Positions 1 through 13,330 of a stretch of 64,000 nucleotides of DNA are shown piece by piece; position 1 is the stretch's first letter, and each line of letters starts with the position of its first letter. Position numbers and translations under genes: made by a program. Under the pieces are notes generated by a model. The model worked only from the letters and a program-made list of their open reading frames with translations, did no database searches and was not told the DNA's origin. Source of the DNA: Fasciolopsis buskii (taxonomy: Eukaryota; Platyhelminthes; Trematoda; Plagiorchiida; Fasciolidae); assembly GCA_008360955.1 (NCBI GenBank), contig LUCM01006867.1, forward strand, positions 241,100-305,099. Direction: 5' to 3'.

Positions 1-1060
1 AGCTCCTTTGGCATCACCGATCCTCCTCTATCCTGGCTCTCGTTTTGCCTAACCAAAAGATCACAGGTGGTCTCCATTGACGGCATTACCTCCAATCCCA
101 GGCCTGTTACTAGCGGCGTCACACAGGGTGGCGTACATGATCCCCCGCTATTCCTTATGTACATTAATGATGCATCAAATTTAATATGTCACGGCGTCCC
201 CTTCCTGTTCGCTGATGACATAAAAATAGCTTACCCTCTTAAATCAAATGAATTTAGTATAGCGGTTAGAGACATTTGTACCGATTTGTCTGCCTTAGAC
301 GACTGGTTCATCTCCTGGATGATGAGCTTCTCTGCCGATAAGAGCGAAATACTCACATATAGGTGTACACTACCTAAAGATTCAATTTTGCTGCGTGGAT
401 CTCCTATTGCATGTAAACCCAGAATCCCTGACCTTGGTCTCAGCTACTCAGTCTCTCTAAATTTCTCAGAGCATGCAGTTATTTAGTCGGCTAAAGCTAG
501 GAGAAATATAAGTTTGATTTGTCGCACAATAAAATTATCCTACAGCATCTTCAGCATTTATAAAAAATACGTTTGACCACTCCTTGAGTATGGCACTTTG
601 ATATGCTTTGGCATGTCAAAGTCGGATAGGACCTCCATTGAAAGTATTCAGAGACGCTTCACTAAGTAAGTGATAGGTTGGTCAACAACTCCAAATTAGA
701 AGAAACGCTGTTTAGCTCTCAAACGTGAGGCACTTTGGCTACGGCGACTGAAAGTTAAACTGGCTTTTCTGCATAACCTGGTGAACAGGCGCTCTTCCGC
801 CGACCCACCTATATTCTCCTCTGACAGCCCCTACCCTCTCCGTCACAGGTCTCTAAACATCCATACAAAAATCGCCAAATCCTCTTTAAGGTCGCATTTC
901 TTTCTTGTTGTTTATGCTAAGCTTTGGCACAAACTTCCCATTATCATTCGGTGCATACGGAACCAATCTAGTTTTAAGGTTGCCTTAAATACGTACCGGT
1001 GTCACCCAGGTCCTTCAATTGATCAACAGCCCTATCGCGGAAAAGCGTGCCTTTGAGTCA
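1..1060 (+). mobile_element. CR1/jockey-type LINE, 3' half of reverse transcriptase ORF, decayed
   Basis: Translation of the plus strand gives the second half of a non-LTR reverse transcriptase. A degraded GVPQGSVLGP-like segment (read here as GVTQGGVHDPP) is followed by LFLMYIND and the palm motif FADD at about 208-219, then the usual 'LDDW..SWMMSFSADKSEIL' type helix. After a stop near 484 the frame shifts, but the thumb and C-terminal motifs continue: LLEYGTLICF and IESIQRRF (about 575-665), LRRLKVKLAFLHNL (about 740-780) and a final LWHKLP..SSFKVAL segment (about 920-990). The element has several frameshifts and stops and enters the window already truncated at base 1. It matches the element at 10.3-15.2 kb motif for motif, so both belong to one family. 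It is a dead copy. Confidence 0.9.
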
Positions 1061-2825
1061 GCCACCGATTTCTAACTACTCATCCTACCCCTATTTTCAT
1101 AACAAGGTATCTGAGGGCGCAATAGAACCCAGTATACTGGCCTAATGCGACCAACACCGAAGATTAACCTTCGCTGATCGCTGGCTAAATGGAATAGTCG
1201 TGATCATTTTAAGGGGGGACCTACTCCTGGCCCAACACCAGGACCAGAGCTTCCTATTTGGCAGACGTGCAAATACCATGATATGTCTTCCCCGCTTTCT
1301 CATTCACTCTCATACTTCTCGGTAATACCCTGCCCACCCTACCATATGGGTTCTTTATTACTAGCCAACCCCAAGCAGGACATTTTTGAAATACTGTTCC
1401 TTGTGGAATTCATCGCACAAATGTCTAACATCGCCTTCAAGAACGAAGTCCGGAAACTACTGACTGTTCAGACCATTATTCGTATATACGACCAATATCT
1501 CTCAGAGACTCGGGTGTACAAAGTTTGGCTAGGATTGTAACAGTTACTACAGTAAAGTCTTCAAAACCTGGACCTCCGCCAACAACAATAAATAACATTA
1601 AAGTCTGTGATAGCAGAAGGATGCTGGATTCTATGAAAGATATAACCGCCATTAACCTTCCTTATATCGGCCTTCTCACTCCAGATTCATTTCCCCATAG
1701 GTTTCTCTGCCGTTGGTTTACCCTGCCAACATGAAGGATCTTGTCTTTATGCTGGGTATTGCCGGAACTAGTTTTTCTCTTCGCAGGCATTTCATCAGAT
1801 AACACATTCGAGGTTCCTTTTACTATTCCTACCTACTCATCTTGCTCCCCGATAACCTGCAAACGCGAACCAGGTAGATTCCTTTCCCCAAAGTACCAAG
1901 CCCAGTTTTATATATAAAAATGGAAAATCTGTCCACGTCATACGGACGAAGTGATTCGCTCATGCAACATACAAGTCCACATTGGTAAGTTTCAAGCAAC
2001 ACTCGCTAATGAAAGCAGGACAAGGCGTTGACGATGACGGAGCCCTACGTACAGGTCTGCGTTTTACGGCCTAAACCACCATCCTCCATGTGCTTGCTTA
2101 TCCCAAATTGTTTTTTTAGTCCGTGCGAAAACCCAAATGACTGCGACAGGTTTGCTTCAGCATCTCTCAACGTGGGGAAATCAGGCCACCCCCGGCAGCT
2201 GCGAAAAGAAACAAAGCGGAAAATTAAGGCCAGGTGGAGGAACTATGGAAAATACCTATATGGGCTCAACCATTCCTCTGTTAGAAAAGTCTCCGCTGGA
2301 TCATATTGACTCCATCAACCAAAGCACACTGGGGCTGCAAAGGAATGGGCCGCCCTCTACAATGAATATATATGCCATCAGCCCAGACCTGATCCTGCGA
2401 AAGGGGAAACCCCAGACCGCCCTTGTTCGGTAGATAAGCGTTTAGCTACTTTGCTGGACGGTCTGGGAAAGTAGCTCATCGAACTACCACCAATGCTTCA
2501 CCACCCACCCCTCTAACTTTCAACCTGCCCCTGTTCTCCCAACCGCACACCTGGTACGTATTCTGACGTCCATAGCAACTGCTTTCGTTCTTCTTTCTTA
2601 ATTATTCATGCAAGCTTACTGAAACTAATATGTGGCACAAATTTCTGTTGTCCTGTTCAAACACAAATTAATGATCCCAATATTCTTATGCTTCTCCCCT
2701 CTCTCCTACCTACGACTTCTCGTGACAAATCCTGTCTTAACATCCAGCCCACAATGCCATTCGCGACCCATTCAGTTATCCCTTTTTATGGCAATTGGAA
2801 GTAGAAAACGTCGGCGGTAGATCAC
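1061..2825. other. Intergenic stretch, no gene recognised
   Basis: Short open frames occur on both strands but none shows a recognisable domain, convincing splice sites or codon structure. The sequence is moderately GC-rich and pyrimidine-rich on the plus strand, like the LINE and repeat sequence either side. It is probably degraded repeat. Confidence 0.5.
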
Positions 2826-2829
2826 ATGA

Positions 2830-3378
2830 TCAGTTAAAATTGACTCCCTGCGGCAAGTACACCGGGCCCGTAGGCCAGAAGAGTTCCGTAAACAGAACAA
2901 CTAGTGACTTTATTCCTTAATTGTTGTGCCGGTCGTCCTATCAGACCACTGTAATCTGCGTCTAAGATGTCGGAAGATGAATAGGAAAGCGTTTCAAATA
3001 AGGACCATGCAGAACAGGACTGACTGAGCCATATGCCCTATAGGAAGATAGCAGCTGGTGTTTGTCGCACACGTCCCGTCAAAGGAAATTACCCCCTGCG
3101 TGTTTCATGACAGTTGTCTCGTCCCTGTAATCTTCGTAAGAAACTGACTGTTATCACTGCCCCATTTTTGTTTGCTCACCTTAACACCAGCTGGAACAAA
3201 TTCCAGACTACCCCTCTCTTTCTCTCTCCGGCTCTTCTCAAGGCTCGCCAATGACCACAGATGCAACGCAAACTCTCGCCAAAAGTTCCACTCCATCCTT
3301 TGCGCTGGTTGTCTATTCCCGTTAGGAAGCTGTTGTCCGGATCTATCGCTCCAGTACCTGGTCGCGCGAACCACACAT
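2830..3378. repeat. Dispersed repeat, copy 1 of a direct pair
   Basis: This block is homologous, in the same orientation, to 16562-17115. The best conserved part, near 3180-3290, reads from 'ttaacaccagctggaacaaa' through a CT-rich segment to 'aatgaccacagatgcaa' and is almost identical in the second copy. Upstream, 'tatcagaccactgtaatctg' and 'gactgagccatat' also recur with the same spacing. Short open frames on both strands here are by-products of the repeat. The family is unknown to me. It could be the untranslated end of a LINE or a non-autonomous element. Confidence 0.8.
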
Positions 3379-3869
3379 TACCTATTCTGATAAATCCGAT
3401 TCCTTTTCATCTGCAACAGCGATGTATCACAGAGCAATAAAACATCTGCTGGTGTGATCAACCAATCATTCCCATCCATTACATGCATATAGAGGCCCGC
3501 TGGATAGGCACCAAACCTGGACAATCATGTTGATGAAAGATCCCCCTAAACTGAAATTTTCTCGTGCAGATTTCCTTTGCTTCCTTTGCTTTTTTCAACA
3601 AAATACGATCAAATGCGTAGGGCAGTTGTCATCTTATAGATCCCTCACCCCTCGCATATGACCAGCTTTTGTTTCCCGTCACCATTGCTATCGCAAATCA
3701 TAAGCAAGCACGTTGTATCTTGACAGTGTTTGATAGATTATTATTATCGTTCTGCACTCCACGGCTCATCCAACTATAGTTTAGGTCTCTTGGCAAGCCT
3801 TTGATCTTACTTGGATTTCGCAGGTGAGAAACACGGCAGTCTCAACTTTGCCGCTAAGTTGTTGATGTA

Positions 3870-4430
3870 ACAATAATGATGGTGATGTATATTTCTCGAT
3901 TTGCAAGAGGCACGCGCAAGGCGAGATCAAGTTTTTGCAGAGATGATGCGCAGGAAATACGAATAACCAATCAAGGGGAGGGGGTGAGAGCAACATTCAG
4001 TAATTTGAAAAGCTTGTTTGTTTTCTATATTTCTCGACATACGAGAGTCATGCGCAATGCAAGATCAAAATTGTGCGAACAAGGCACAGTGCGGACCCGG
4101 AAAACAGGAACCAACCATACAGTGCAATATGTTTTCACTCACAAGTTCACAACAGGCAACGTGATTTGCCGGGCACGAGTTTTCCAGTTTTAACTCAAAG
4201 ATACATAATGATTCGCAGAGACTTTTCTGTGAATGTTTACCAGTCCTTGATTGCCAGTAATACTATGTCTGAATGCATCAAAGGTGCGTATCGCGGGCGC
4301 AAAATATGAATGGATGGCAATGGCTGTCGCCGACCATTGGCCGGGATCCTCGAAAATCAAGGGAGCTATATGTTGGAGATGAGGATCACTATGGACGTGG
4401 TAACGGAATGAAGATGGGTGAAAACCGAAC
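3870..4430 (-). repeat. ATT-tailed dispersed repeat, copy A
   Basis: Read on the minus strand this matches 17560-18005: 'gaggatcccggc', then 'ttttgcgccc(g)cgatacg(c/g)acctttgatgcatt', ending in 'aatatacatcaccatcattatt', equivalent to the (ATT)n tail of the other copy. The distal 80 to 100 bases next to the tail are present twice: about 3886-3965 and 4024-4115 both begin 'tatatttctcga' on the plus strand and continue with a similar 'cgcaa(g/t)gc(g/a)agatcaa'. The open frames here are coincidental. Confidence 0.7.
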
Positions 4431-4439
4431 CTGATTTTA

Positions 4440-7400
4440 TATGAGGCAGTAAAAAGGCGAAAAATCTGAAAGCACAAACTGTTGGGCAAGGAGAGTGGCG
4501 ACGCGGGATGAGAATTGTGTAATCTTAAGACTAATCCCTAAGGTTTGTTTTGAGCAACTTTGATTTCATGAGTTTCAGCTTCGTCCGGAGATGGAGGTGG
4601 GTTGGAAAAGAAGAAGGAGAACCGGAATCAAATGAGGCTATGTCTGTTGGATGCGTGTGGAGAACAGTTTCCAGGAGCACCGATCTACTGCCAAATTTCG
4701 GATACCAGAATAGGGGTTGATGAAAAATGACGGTCCTTAGCTGCTTTGAATGTTAGGTTGCATTGTGAACGTCAGTTTCTATCAGATGCCAATAAGAATG
4801 CTGTCCATTCGTGAGTCCGCTTGTATGGTTTTGGCAGAACTATTTTGGGAAGGAGCCGGAGGAAGCCAACACAAAATGGTGCACGTGAACGTAGGGGCTA
4901 CAGTACTGTTTACCACAGCAGTGCTGGTGGGTGAGGCTCACAGAGTGCTGGCCACTCAACCTGAAGAACACCGTTTGAGGATGAACGCAGGTGTAAGCCG
5001 CCAACCTAGTTGCACCTGCACACCGCTGCAGCCGAGCTGCCCGCCCGATGGGCGCCGGCCAAAGCGGTGGATACGACCGCGCCCCGCACTATCGTGGTAA
5101 AGCTGATGTACCCGTGGTTGAGATGAAGGAATTCAAATAAGGTATGGGTAGGGTAATGGAGACGTCGTCTTTCCAGGATCGGATAATCGCCAGAGCATGG
5201 GTAAGTGTTTCCATCCAAACAGGACTATACGGCCAAGAAGAGAGAGAACAAGGCGGTTTGGCCAGGCTGTCAGCTGCGGATTAAGGAGCGATCAATCTTA
5301 CGAGCAGCTCAGAAAAGGAAGTTACAAGAACGCATAGTGCAATTGAAAATATATGGATGCTGGTTGAGCGATCCGGGTTTTCTTTATATATATATATATG
5401 TTTAAGTAGATGGGCTAGCTTATCTAGTGTGTGGATCGTCTACGCTATGAGTAAGGAGATTGAACCGGTATTTGGTAGGACGGACAGGGAACAACTGCAG
5501 ATGTAGAGAAAACATGGTATCGGTCTAGAAGCTGATCCTTGTGGAAACACTCTTTATACTACAAGTTGCCTCAAATTTTGTTTCCCACCCTGTCATAAAG
5601 AGTCTATCCGTCAGGAATGCAGATGGCCAACTTAGTGCTGAGCCTCAGAGTCCTAGTGAATGGCGCTGTGCATCAGTGACCGGTGATTCCCGAACTAGAT
5701 AGCTTGCTGAATGCTAGGTAGGCTACCTCCATCACCTGCCCCTCATTCGTTCTCAGCTTAACCTTATCAAAACCCCCGAATTTACAGGGATGCAATTTTT
5801 CCTTCTTAAATCATTATTGCGCTTTGGACAAAAATTACCATTTCATCCAGGCACCTACTCACGTGTTCCTTTGATAGGATCCAAAGGTACCTGCAGAGGA
5901 TGCACTTGGGACTCACTGCTGGATATGCTTCTGCCTGTAAACGTCGTCCTCCTTTGCAGCTACTACATCTCCTACCCCGCAGTCCAACGTTAGCAAATGC
6001 TGCTTGCTGGGAGCACGAAAAGTTCAGCAATCAGGTCTACTCAGAATATCGTTCAGCAGTTGGATGAATCCCATCCGATTTCCTTGCAACTATTTGGGGT
6101 TTTCCGCATTATACATTACCTGCAACTTGGTGGCCCCAATGGTATCAAATGGTTAGCCAGCCGACACTTGCTGAACTCAAGCCTACCTGTGCACACCTAA
6201 ATTTTAGTGAGAGAAGGCTTTTGCTTCAGTGTTGTTTCCTCTCGAACAGTGAATTCCCAAGCCTATCTTACTTGTCATCTTTGACAAAAACATACCAATA
6301 ACTTACAAAGCTATTCTGCATCTTTTTTTCAAGGTGAACTAGAACCTTCTCGTCGCTGCCGTTCATCTTTTATTGCCCTGTTTCTATTTTTCACGTACTT
6401 CTTTTCTCTGTATCTCATAGGCCTACTTATTGCCGGACTCTACCGACTTGGCTTTCCCTTCTCTTTATTTCTCAGGCGGAAAAATAGGTCCTCCATATCC
6501 TTTGGGTCTCGTGTGTTCTCTTGCCTGGTTACCCCAGATTGGGAATTCGGACCCAGCCCAGAAGATTTCTTCGGCTTTCAGTTTTTCTGTGTCAAAGTTT
6601 CCAAAATTTCTGAGTAGGTTTTCCGGCATCTTTTTTGCTTAGGTCGAAAGGTGAAAGTGGTCATCACACAGTCGCTCCAGCATAATTTTGTGTGAGGATA
6701 TAAGCCTTTGGTATCACTTTAAAGCTTGACGATGACCAGATCGGGAGGTGAAGGCCGTCATTCTGACCCAAGTCTTGTGTCGACTTTTACGTGTTGGGCT
6801 ATGACCGAACATTTCAGCTATCTTATGGACGTGTTCCATGCAGTACTAAACACTGAGTTCCCTGTTTCCTAGTGGATTCATGAATGAGTAATTTCCCTGA
6901 ACAATGCAGCTTATTTGATTCCACAATGTTTGCTCCGTGGCTCATTTGGCTCCCCCACTCTCGGCTTCTGCAGTACTGGGATCTCCCTGGACAAACGCAA
7001 AGTTTGTTCGCTTGTTTCACTTTACTGTAGGCCTACGTGGTGCTCAGCAGTGCCTCTGGCTCTCTATGTACCAAGCCTTCATTTTATTATTAGGACCGCC
7101 CGGCCCCCAAGCAAGCCAGCAATACCATCCTGGCTGTAAACATAGTCAAGGCTTCTCACTTCTTGCGAAACGTGGCTCCCTTTTCTGATAACCAGTTTCC
7201 CGCTAACCCCAACTGCTGTTGCACTAATCATCCCAGATCTGGCGAATGGGTCCATCCGCCTTTTCCTTGCATTGCATCCCTTAGTGTATAGCATCACTGC
7301 GTTTGCTCCATTGCTTTAAGACCGTAAATCTTGTACCATCCTGGACCCCGGAAGCAGTACCCGAGGTTTCGGGCCGTTTGCGCCACGTCTTCTGCAAGCA

Positions 7401-10255
7401 AGGAGTTACGAGCTTAAGGGAAGCTTTTCTCTTTTCACGTCTTTGCATACGAAGCCACTGTCTCATATGCACAATAATATGGCTTCTGGCCGTTCCTCGT
7501 TTTTCGAACACTTCAATATGCGATTGTGGTCATCGGTTTCTGTCACGTTTTGTGATCTTTTGCATGCATGCATTTTAGAGCCTTCTGGGCGAAAGTTTTG
7601 TGCTCCTCCAATATATCCTTGATATCCTTGGGCTTCCTGGTCCATGTGGCGGCATGCAAAAGGGCTTTCCAGGAGTGCTGAGACATCTGCTCCGTCCCTA
7701 GTTAATTACCACTTTACGTGGGCTTCCTAAATCTTACAGAAATCCAGCTGCTCAATTTTGGGTGGCACGCGATCGGCCACGTGTGTTTTCGCACACACGT
7801 CTAGCTGCAGCACGAACCTGGTCTCCGGTCTCTAAATTTTCTAACTCTGCCAGTATTGCCCTGGCTGTTTGCAGTCCAGCACTGATTTTGTGGCCGTCGT
7901 ATGCCCTCCGTTTAAGGCCGCCTTACACAACCATCCTGGTTTAAATCCACCGTTCCCAAAATATTCTTTACTCTTCTGAAATCTAAGTACTTTATAATTT
8001 TGGATGCATTGACGATAGGCTAATTTGCCTTCAGGATTAACAGGCTACTTTTGACGTTATGCAGGTTGCATATTGCTGTTGTGTGTAGATGGCACTTCAG
8101 CCCTCAGCGTTTTCGTTTCCTTTCAGCAATTTAAGTTTAGTCACGCCTTTTTCTGCTGTGGACTTCGTTGCTGTATCTCCTAGCATCATTGGTGCCCTTA
8201 GCTTGAAAAAATTTTAATAGTAATTAACCATTGTTGTTGACGATTTTGATTAGACGTTCCTCCTACAACTTGTTCATACTACTGCAAAGCCTCTTCGGTG
8301 CTATCTCTTGGACTTCTGGTCACATCGATTTGTGCTTTTCCCATTCACCGTCCGGCGCCGGGAAAGCTTCGTCCCACGAGCGATCCCGACAGGGTCGGAA
8401 ATATCGCTGGAAGTGATTGGCTCGTATGCCGTTCTGGCAGCGGTATAGCATTCTGAGCAGATCTATTTCAGCAAGTCATGTCAGATATAGACTAAGAAAC
8501 TTTCGGTCGGTATGCCAGAGCCAGGTGCTCGCATACATCGCAAGTAGTGCCGCTCACTTAGCGATATCCGCAAATTTCCAATAAACGTGTGCACGATGAT
8601 TAAATCAAGACCATAGTTTAAGGTAGGCATGGGCAGTTAGAAACAAAAGCAGCAAAGTATTTCAAGCCCGGAAAAGATGCACTTGTTGCTCTCACATTAA
8701 ATGTACAATTGTCTGACAAATTCAAACCATTTACAACACATCCGTAAAACCTTGCCTGAAGTGACTACCCTGGAAACTTTAATGGCACTGCCAAATTTCT
8801 TGGAAAAATTTAGGGATATTTCTATCAAAAACTGGATGGGGAAAAGACGGACGGACTATGTGCCAAAATGGGCAGAGAGAATCACAGCGGCTTAAAAGGC
8901 GCCACCAGTTTGGCCACCAGGGTAAAGACGTACCTCAAAGGCCCAGACAAACTACCAGAGCTCCTTTGGTTGTATCTGTGGGATATGGAATTTAATCGTG
9001 CAGTGGTTTTCTCCGTTGCATCCAGGAAACTCCAAAATTTCCAAATTTCACCCTAGGGAAGTCACAGAGCAAAAATCTCGCCGGTGCAAGTTTGCCCCCG
9101 TAAAGCTCGACTCCCTTACTGTCTTACCAGCCGAGTTTTGGGATGAATTGAGGAAACCTAGTGGAACAGTGGCATCAGATCACATGACGTTTGCGCTATC
9201 AGTGCCTGTGGGCTAAAAATTGCGTAGTGACTGAGAGAAACCTGGTGTAAAACTGCATAGATGATTGCCGACGGACGAGATCAAAAAGCGAGTTTTAAGT
9301 GGAGGTCCAGTTTCTCTTTTAACATGGCTCTATTTTGTGAAGTAGCAATTTATTGAACAAGGTTTTGGGGTTGGAATTAACTCCATGAGTGATGAAGTCA
9401 GCTCTAGAGGACGCAGAGGCTTTGTTGGTAGGTTTCCCTCTAACGACCTCTAAGAAAAGGGGATTGGGCTCAGAGAGACACATTCGCCGCCGAGAGTGAC
9501 TCAGCAAAGGTGAAAGAAGGGAATAAGTCATACCTAAAGGGGATAGCCTCGGATGGATATAGGTCAAAAGCATGTAGCCGATAAGGATAAAGGATATATG
9601 AAAGGCCCTACGATGCTTTGCCGGCAGCTGTTCATACTCACTCCAGGCACCACCGGTTTTGAGAGGGTCCGGAATGTATTATTTGGCTAAATTACTTCGG
9701 CAGCGAGTGAACATGTGTGACTTAATTCGAAGAATTCAAGTGATCTCTATCGCTTGTTTAGCTTTATGGAGTGACCCTATTCAACAACAAAAAACAACCA
9801 GTCACATAGCGAGGTTTTGTGGGTCATTTTCCCTTCCATAAGAAACCCTACGACTGTGTGACATTTGAACCAACATCAGCCTGAAAATATCTGGGAATTC
9901 ATAGGTTCTTTAAGGAGTAAAATAACAGGACTAAGATCGGCAGCACCACTCCTCGCCGTGAGTTGTTCTCTGTGTAGGTCATGGTAATTTGGGGTATTAT
10001 TGTATCATTCTAAGCAGAATTAGAACCTTTTCCCAAGTTTAAGTTATTCCCTAAAGTTTTGAGCATTACACTTTCACACTATTTCTTATTGATCATTTTG
10101 CCAAAAGTTATTTTAAGCCCAGACTGTCACATTTTCAGCTCCAGCCTGGACCTATTTTAAACACCTTTATGCTGCTAACCACGTATTCCCTCCACCTACT
10201 GATTCAGTTTTAAAAGCAAATTAGCCTGAGAGCCTGTCTTTTTATCATTATACCT
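4440..10255. other. Intergenic, repeat-derived in appearance, no supported gene
   Basis: No protein family was recognised on either strand. A short (TA)n run lies at 5385-5400. The most protein-like short frames are plus 8701-8893, continued in another frame to about 9216, and minus 7079-7645 in two overlapping frames. Both are broken by stops and lack usable splice sites, so they look like fossil element ORFs. An imperfect local duplication is seen near 6650-6830, where 'aggtgaa(a/g)g..gtcat' recurs. Confidence 0.45.
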
Positions 10256-10314
10256 GCACATGTCCGGACGTTTTCAAGCCATCCCGTTGTCTGGTAGGAA
10301 GTTACCAAACTTTT

Positions 10315-10872
10315 GTGGCATCTTATAGCACATTCAGATGTCCTCGACTCACGACAACACCTACGATTCCTTCACCAGCCGAACCAAAGCGGCATCAGTG
10401 CCGTACCGCTGTACTCAGAAAACCCTTGAAAACCCTGATTCTTATTAAAACATGCTCAGTCTTGCTTATCAACTTATCTAGCAATTCTAGTTCCAAAGAT
10501 CTGTATGTCTCAAAAAGACCAAAGGACCTAGATATCAAAGTCCAGCAGATCGAAGAGACGTTATTGAAACTATCTCCATTAGCCAGCCTAATTGACCCTT
10601 CCAATGACACCAATGCTGGCACTCTCGCTGCAACAGGGCGCTTCTTAGAGTCCGTAAATAAAGAAGCCCACAAACGTATTGCGAATGCAAAGATCGCTGT
10701 TGTCTTGAATATACCCGACCGTCTTCCACTTACACCGGTCCAATCTATCCTACTCAAGGCTTGTAGCATGACCCGCCACCCTTGTCTGTGCTCTAGGCTC
10801 CGGAAGAAGTTCTCCAAAAGTAACTGTCCAATTTTACTCCAATTATTTATGAGCTATCCGCTGAGGAATTAA
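10315..10872 (+). pseudogene. LINE ORF1-like remnant
   Basis: This is the longest open stretch at the 5' end of the LINE, 185 codons beginning at a non-ATG codon. It has a weak heptad-like part (about residues 55-85, KVQQIEETLLKLSPL) followed by 'NAKIAVVLNIPDRLPLTPVQ' and a Cys-containing segment (KACSMTRHPCLCSRLRKK). That order resembles the coiled coil plus RNA-binding layout of CR1-type ORF1 proteins. The position upstream of an endonuclease and RT supports this. I cannot define a named domain with certainty. Confidence 0.5.
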
Positions 10873-11019
10873 TAACAAACAAGGCAGCCATTGCCAACTA
10901 TACGCATTATACAATTATCAAGATCTTTACAAATAAAACGCCTTTTTAGAGAGACATATTACGGTCACAGACGTTTACCGCAACTTTATTTGTAGCCGGC
11001 GCTTGCGCCCTGGCTCTCA

Positions 11020-11478
11020 GTGCAGTTTCTCCCTGACGAGCCAAATCTAGAACCTACTGACACAGTTCCAAATAACCTAACTTCTCCTTGCGATAGACTT
11101 TATCACTCCACATCGCCCACCGTCCCGGGCCCGGTGGGTACTACCGGTACCTACTTACAGGCGGTGATTACTCAACACCACTCAGACACTACACATTCCG
11201 GCAATCCGCACAATCGGACCCTTCCGCACTCACGCCGCTTAACTTCCTGTTCAAGCTCTTCACCCCGAAAGTCTATTACTAGTCTATCTGAGAATAAATC
11301 CACTGATGGTATTGACACCTCTCTTTTGCATTTACTTGCTGAGATAGCGGTAAACCGTGGACATCGTCTCCTTTGGCTGCAACCAACACCGGTATATATG
11401 GATGAAGCTCGCTCTCCTTCGCACATCCAACTACCCAACAAACATACTTATCTAACTCTACCAACTCTGTTACCCTAA
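11020..11478 (+). pseudogene. LINE Pro/Ser/Thr-rich linker remnant
   Basis: This open stretch of 152 codons is rich in Pro, Ser, Thr and His, with no catalytic motifs. It lies between the ORF1-like remnant and the endonuclease fragments of the same plus-strand LINE. It is best read as linker or ORF1 C-terminal sequence. It has no start codon of its own. Confidence 0.4.
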
Positions 11479-12759
11479 GCTTGAAACGCTGACTGTATGA
11501 CCATGCAGGTGATTGCCGTCCCGCCGGTGCTTTTTTAGGCTAATACTAACCGCTTCGTCTGTGCCCTATCCCAAATACGCCTTCAGGCACTTCCTCATAC
11601 TTCTGTAAAACAACATAACGGCACCCAGCCTAAATCAGTTGAATCCCGCAGGAAGCGCATACCACTCATCTATCCAATTATCCCACAACCCCACGCATCA
11701 ATAGCCATCTTTCTAATTCAGTAAGCCAACCTGTCTCCACACCTCGACTGTCTGGCACCCTCGGCACACTCATCTCGAGTAAGCCATCCCGTCATGAGTT
11801 CTCCCAAGTCAGAGGATCCACAAACGCACGGTGACCAACTAACCTCTGCCTACAATCGCGAGGTGATTGACCCATTGTACTCATGCCTCCACCCTCCCTA
11901 GGTAACACAGTTTCTGCCTCCTAATAAGTTACCAATAGTCTTCTATATTTATGGTCCCCTAATTGTCCTCCATACTTTGACCCACTTACTTGTCAACCTT
12001 ATTTAGATGCATTTCAACCACTCCAATACCCTTTTTTCTACTCCTCTGCCTCAAAATCCTCACCCTAACTACCAGTATTTACATGACATTGCAAGATTTA
12101 GCTTTGGCGCCCCCAGGCTACATGGAACACTCTAGATAACCCTATTTTGCTCTTTGATCTGCAACCTATCATGAGAACCCTTTCTCAACCGACTCCTGTC
12201 CAGCGCTTACCTAAATTGCCTCAGCTACAAAATGCTGCTCTTCTGACTCCTGCAAATTCCAAAAGTAACGCCTATCCCCATAAATGCATGAACGTACCCA
12301 CCAACCGGCTTTTTCTCTGGCATCTTCCAAAGCTCCCTTATCACCATCCCCCTAGATTGCTAGTTCCGCCGTAACAAAATCACAATTCGGCTATCTAACA
12401 CTGTCCCAACCCCACTGACACCACAGCCCCTAATCCGGTATCCTCTGACTACCCGCTCATTATCTCCCAAGCTTCTTTTATCACCATGGTCTTCAGTCCA
12501 CAAATCCCTTAGCAAACACAATACCTCACCGGCCAGTATGCTTAGCTCCACTGAATTTAGTCCCTTATCACAGTTATGCACTATCCGAGCCCCTAACATA
12601 CCCGTTGATTATTTGAACCCCACTGAACCTACCACTTGGATATCGCTCGGCCTCAAATGTTCCATTGAATTTTACTTTTCCTCCTGAACTTCCGCTCACT
12701 AACTCGTAAAGAAAGGAAGCTAAGATTGTTAGCGGCGAAAAACCTCTTACGATGTAATC

Positions 12760-13330
12760 TTGATAACAGGGAATTGGCTGACAGACCATAGCTCCACCTC
12801 GTCTTTTTTGTTGGTGGGTTACAGTTCCTACCAAAATAATAGATCAGGTGGCAGAGGAGGAGGTTGCCTAGCCTGCGTAAAGCAGTCAAACAAAGCTTCC
12901 GTTTTCGATCACCCGCGGCTTGATTCTATCCCTGACACCTGTTGGCCTCACATGCAACTACCCGAGCACTCAATCCACATATAACATATATACCGGCCAT
13001 CTAAATCGAATAGTTCTGATGTTTCACGTCTCACCCAAGCCTTCCTCTATCATTCTGGTCTTCCCTCAGGCCGCAAGAAAATTGCAGATGACTCCAACGC
13101 CCCAAAAATTTGTTGGTTTTCTTCGTGCATTCCACCTACCCTACTCAACTTATTTCTTTCAACGCGTGCTAAAAAATGGTCTCAGTAAGTGACCACGCCC
13201 ACAAGGTTCCATAATATCCTAGATCTAGTTTTTACGCTTGGCACTTCTAATGTTAATGTTTCAGTAATAAAACCTTTCCCTGAAAACGACCACAAGACGG
13301 TCACGAGTAGCTTCCTTCTACGTAACAAGC
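12760..13330 (+). pseudogene. LINE apurinic-type endonuclease remnant
   Basis: Two fragments are recognisable. The first (about 12800-12890) reads 'VGYSSYQNNRSGGRGGGCLA', matching the Arg-Gly-Gly-Gly segment of CR1/jockey endonucleases. The second (about 13197-13320) reads 'PTRFHNILDLVFT' and 'KPFPENDHKTV', the C-terminal motifs. The His of the SDH-type motif is kept, but Ser has become Asn. The two parts lie in different frames with stops between them. Confidence 0.8.

Noticed and set aside
3105..3390. Overlapping open frames of 66-89 codons on both strands
   Set aside because: They lie inside a dispersed repeat whose second copy does not preserve them as a gene.
7079..7645. Minus-strand basic frames resembling an element-encoded protein
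   Set aside because: Broken by stops, no motif matching a known transposon protein.
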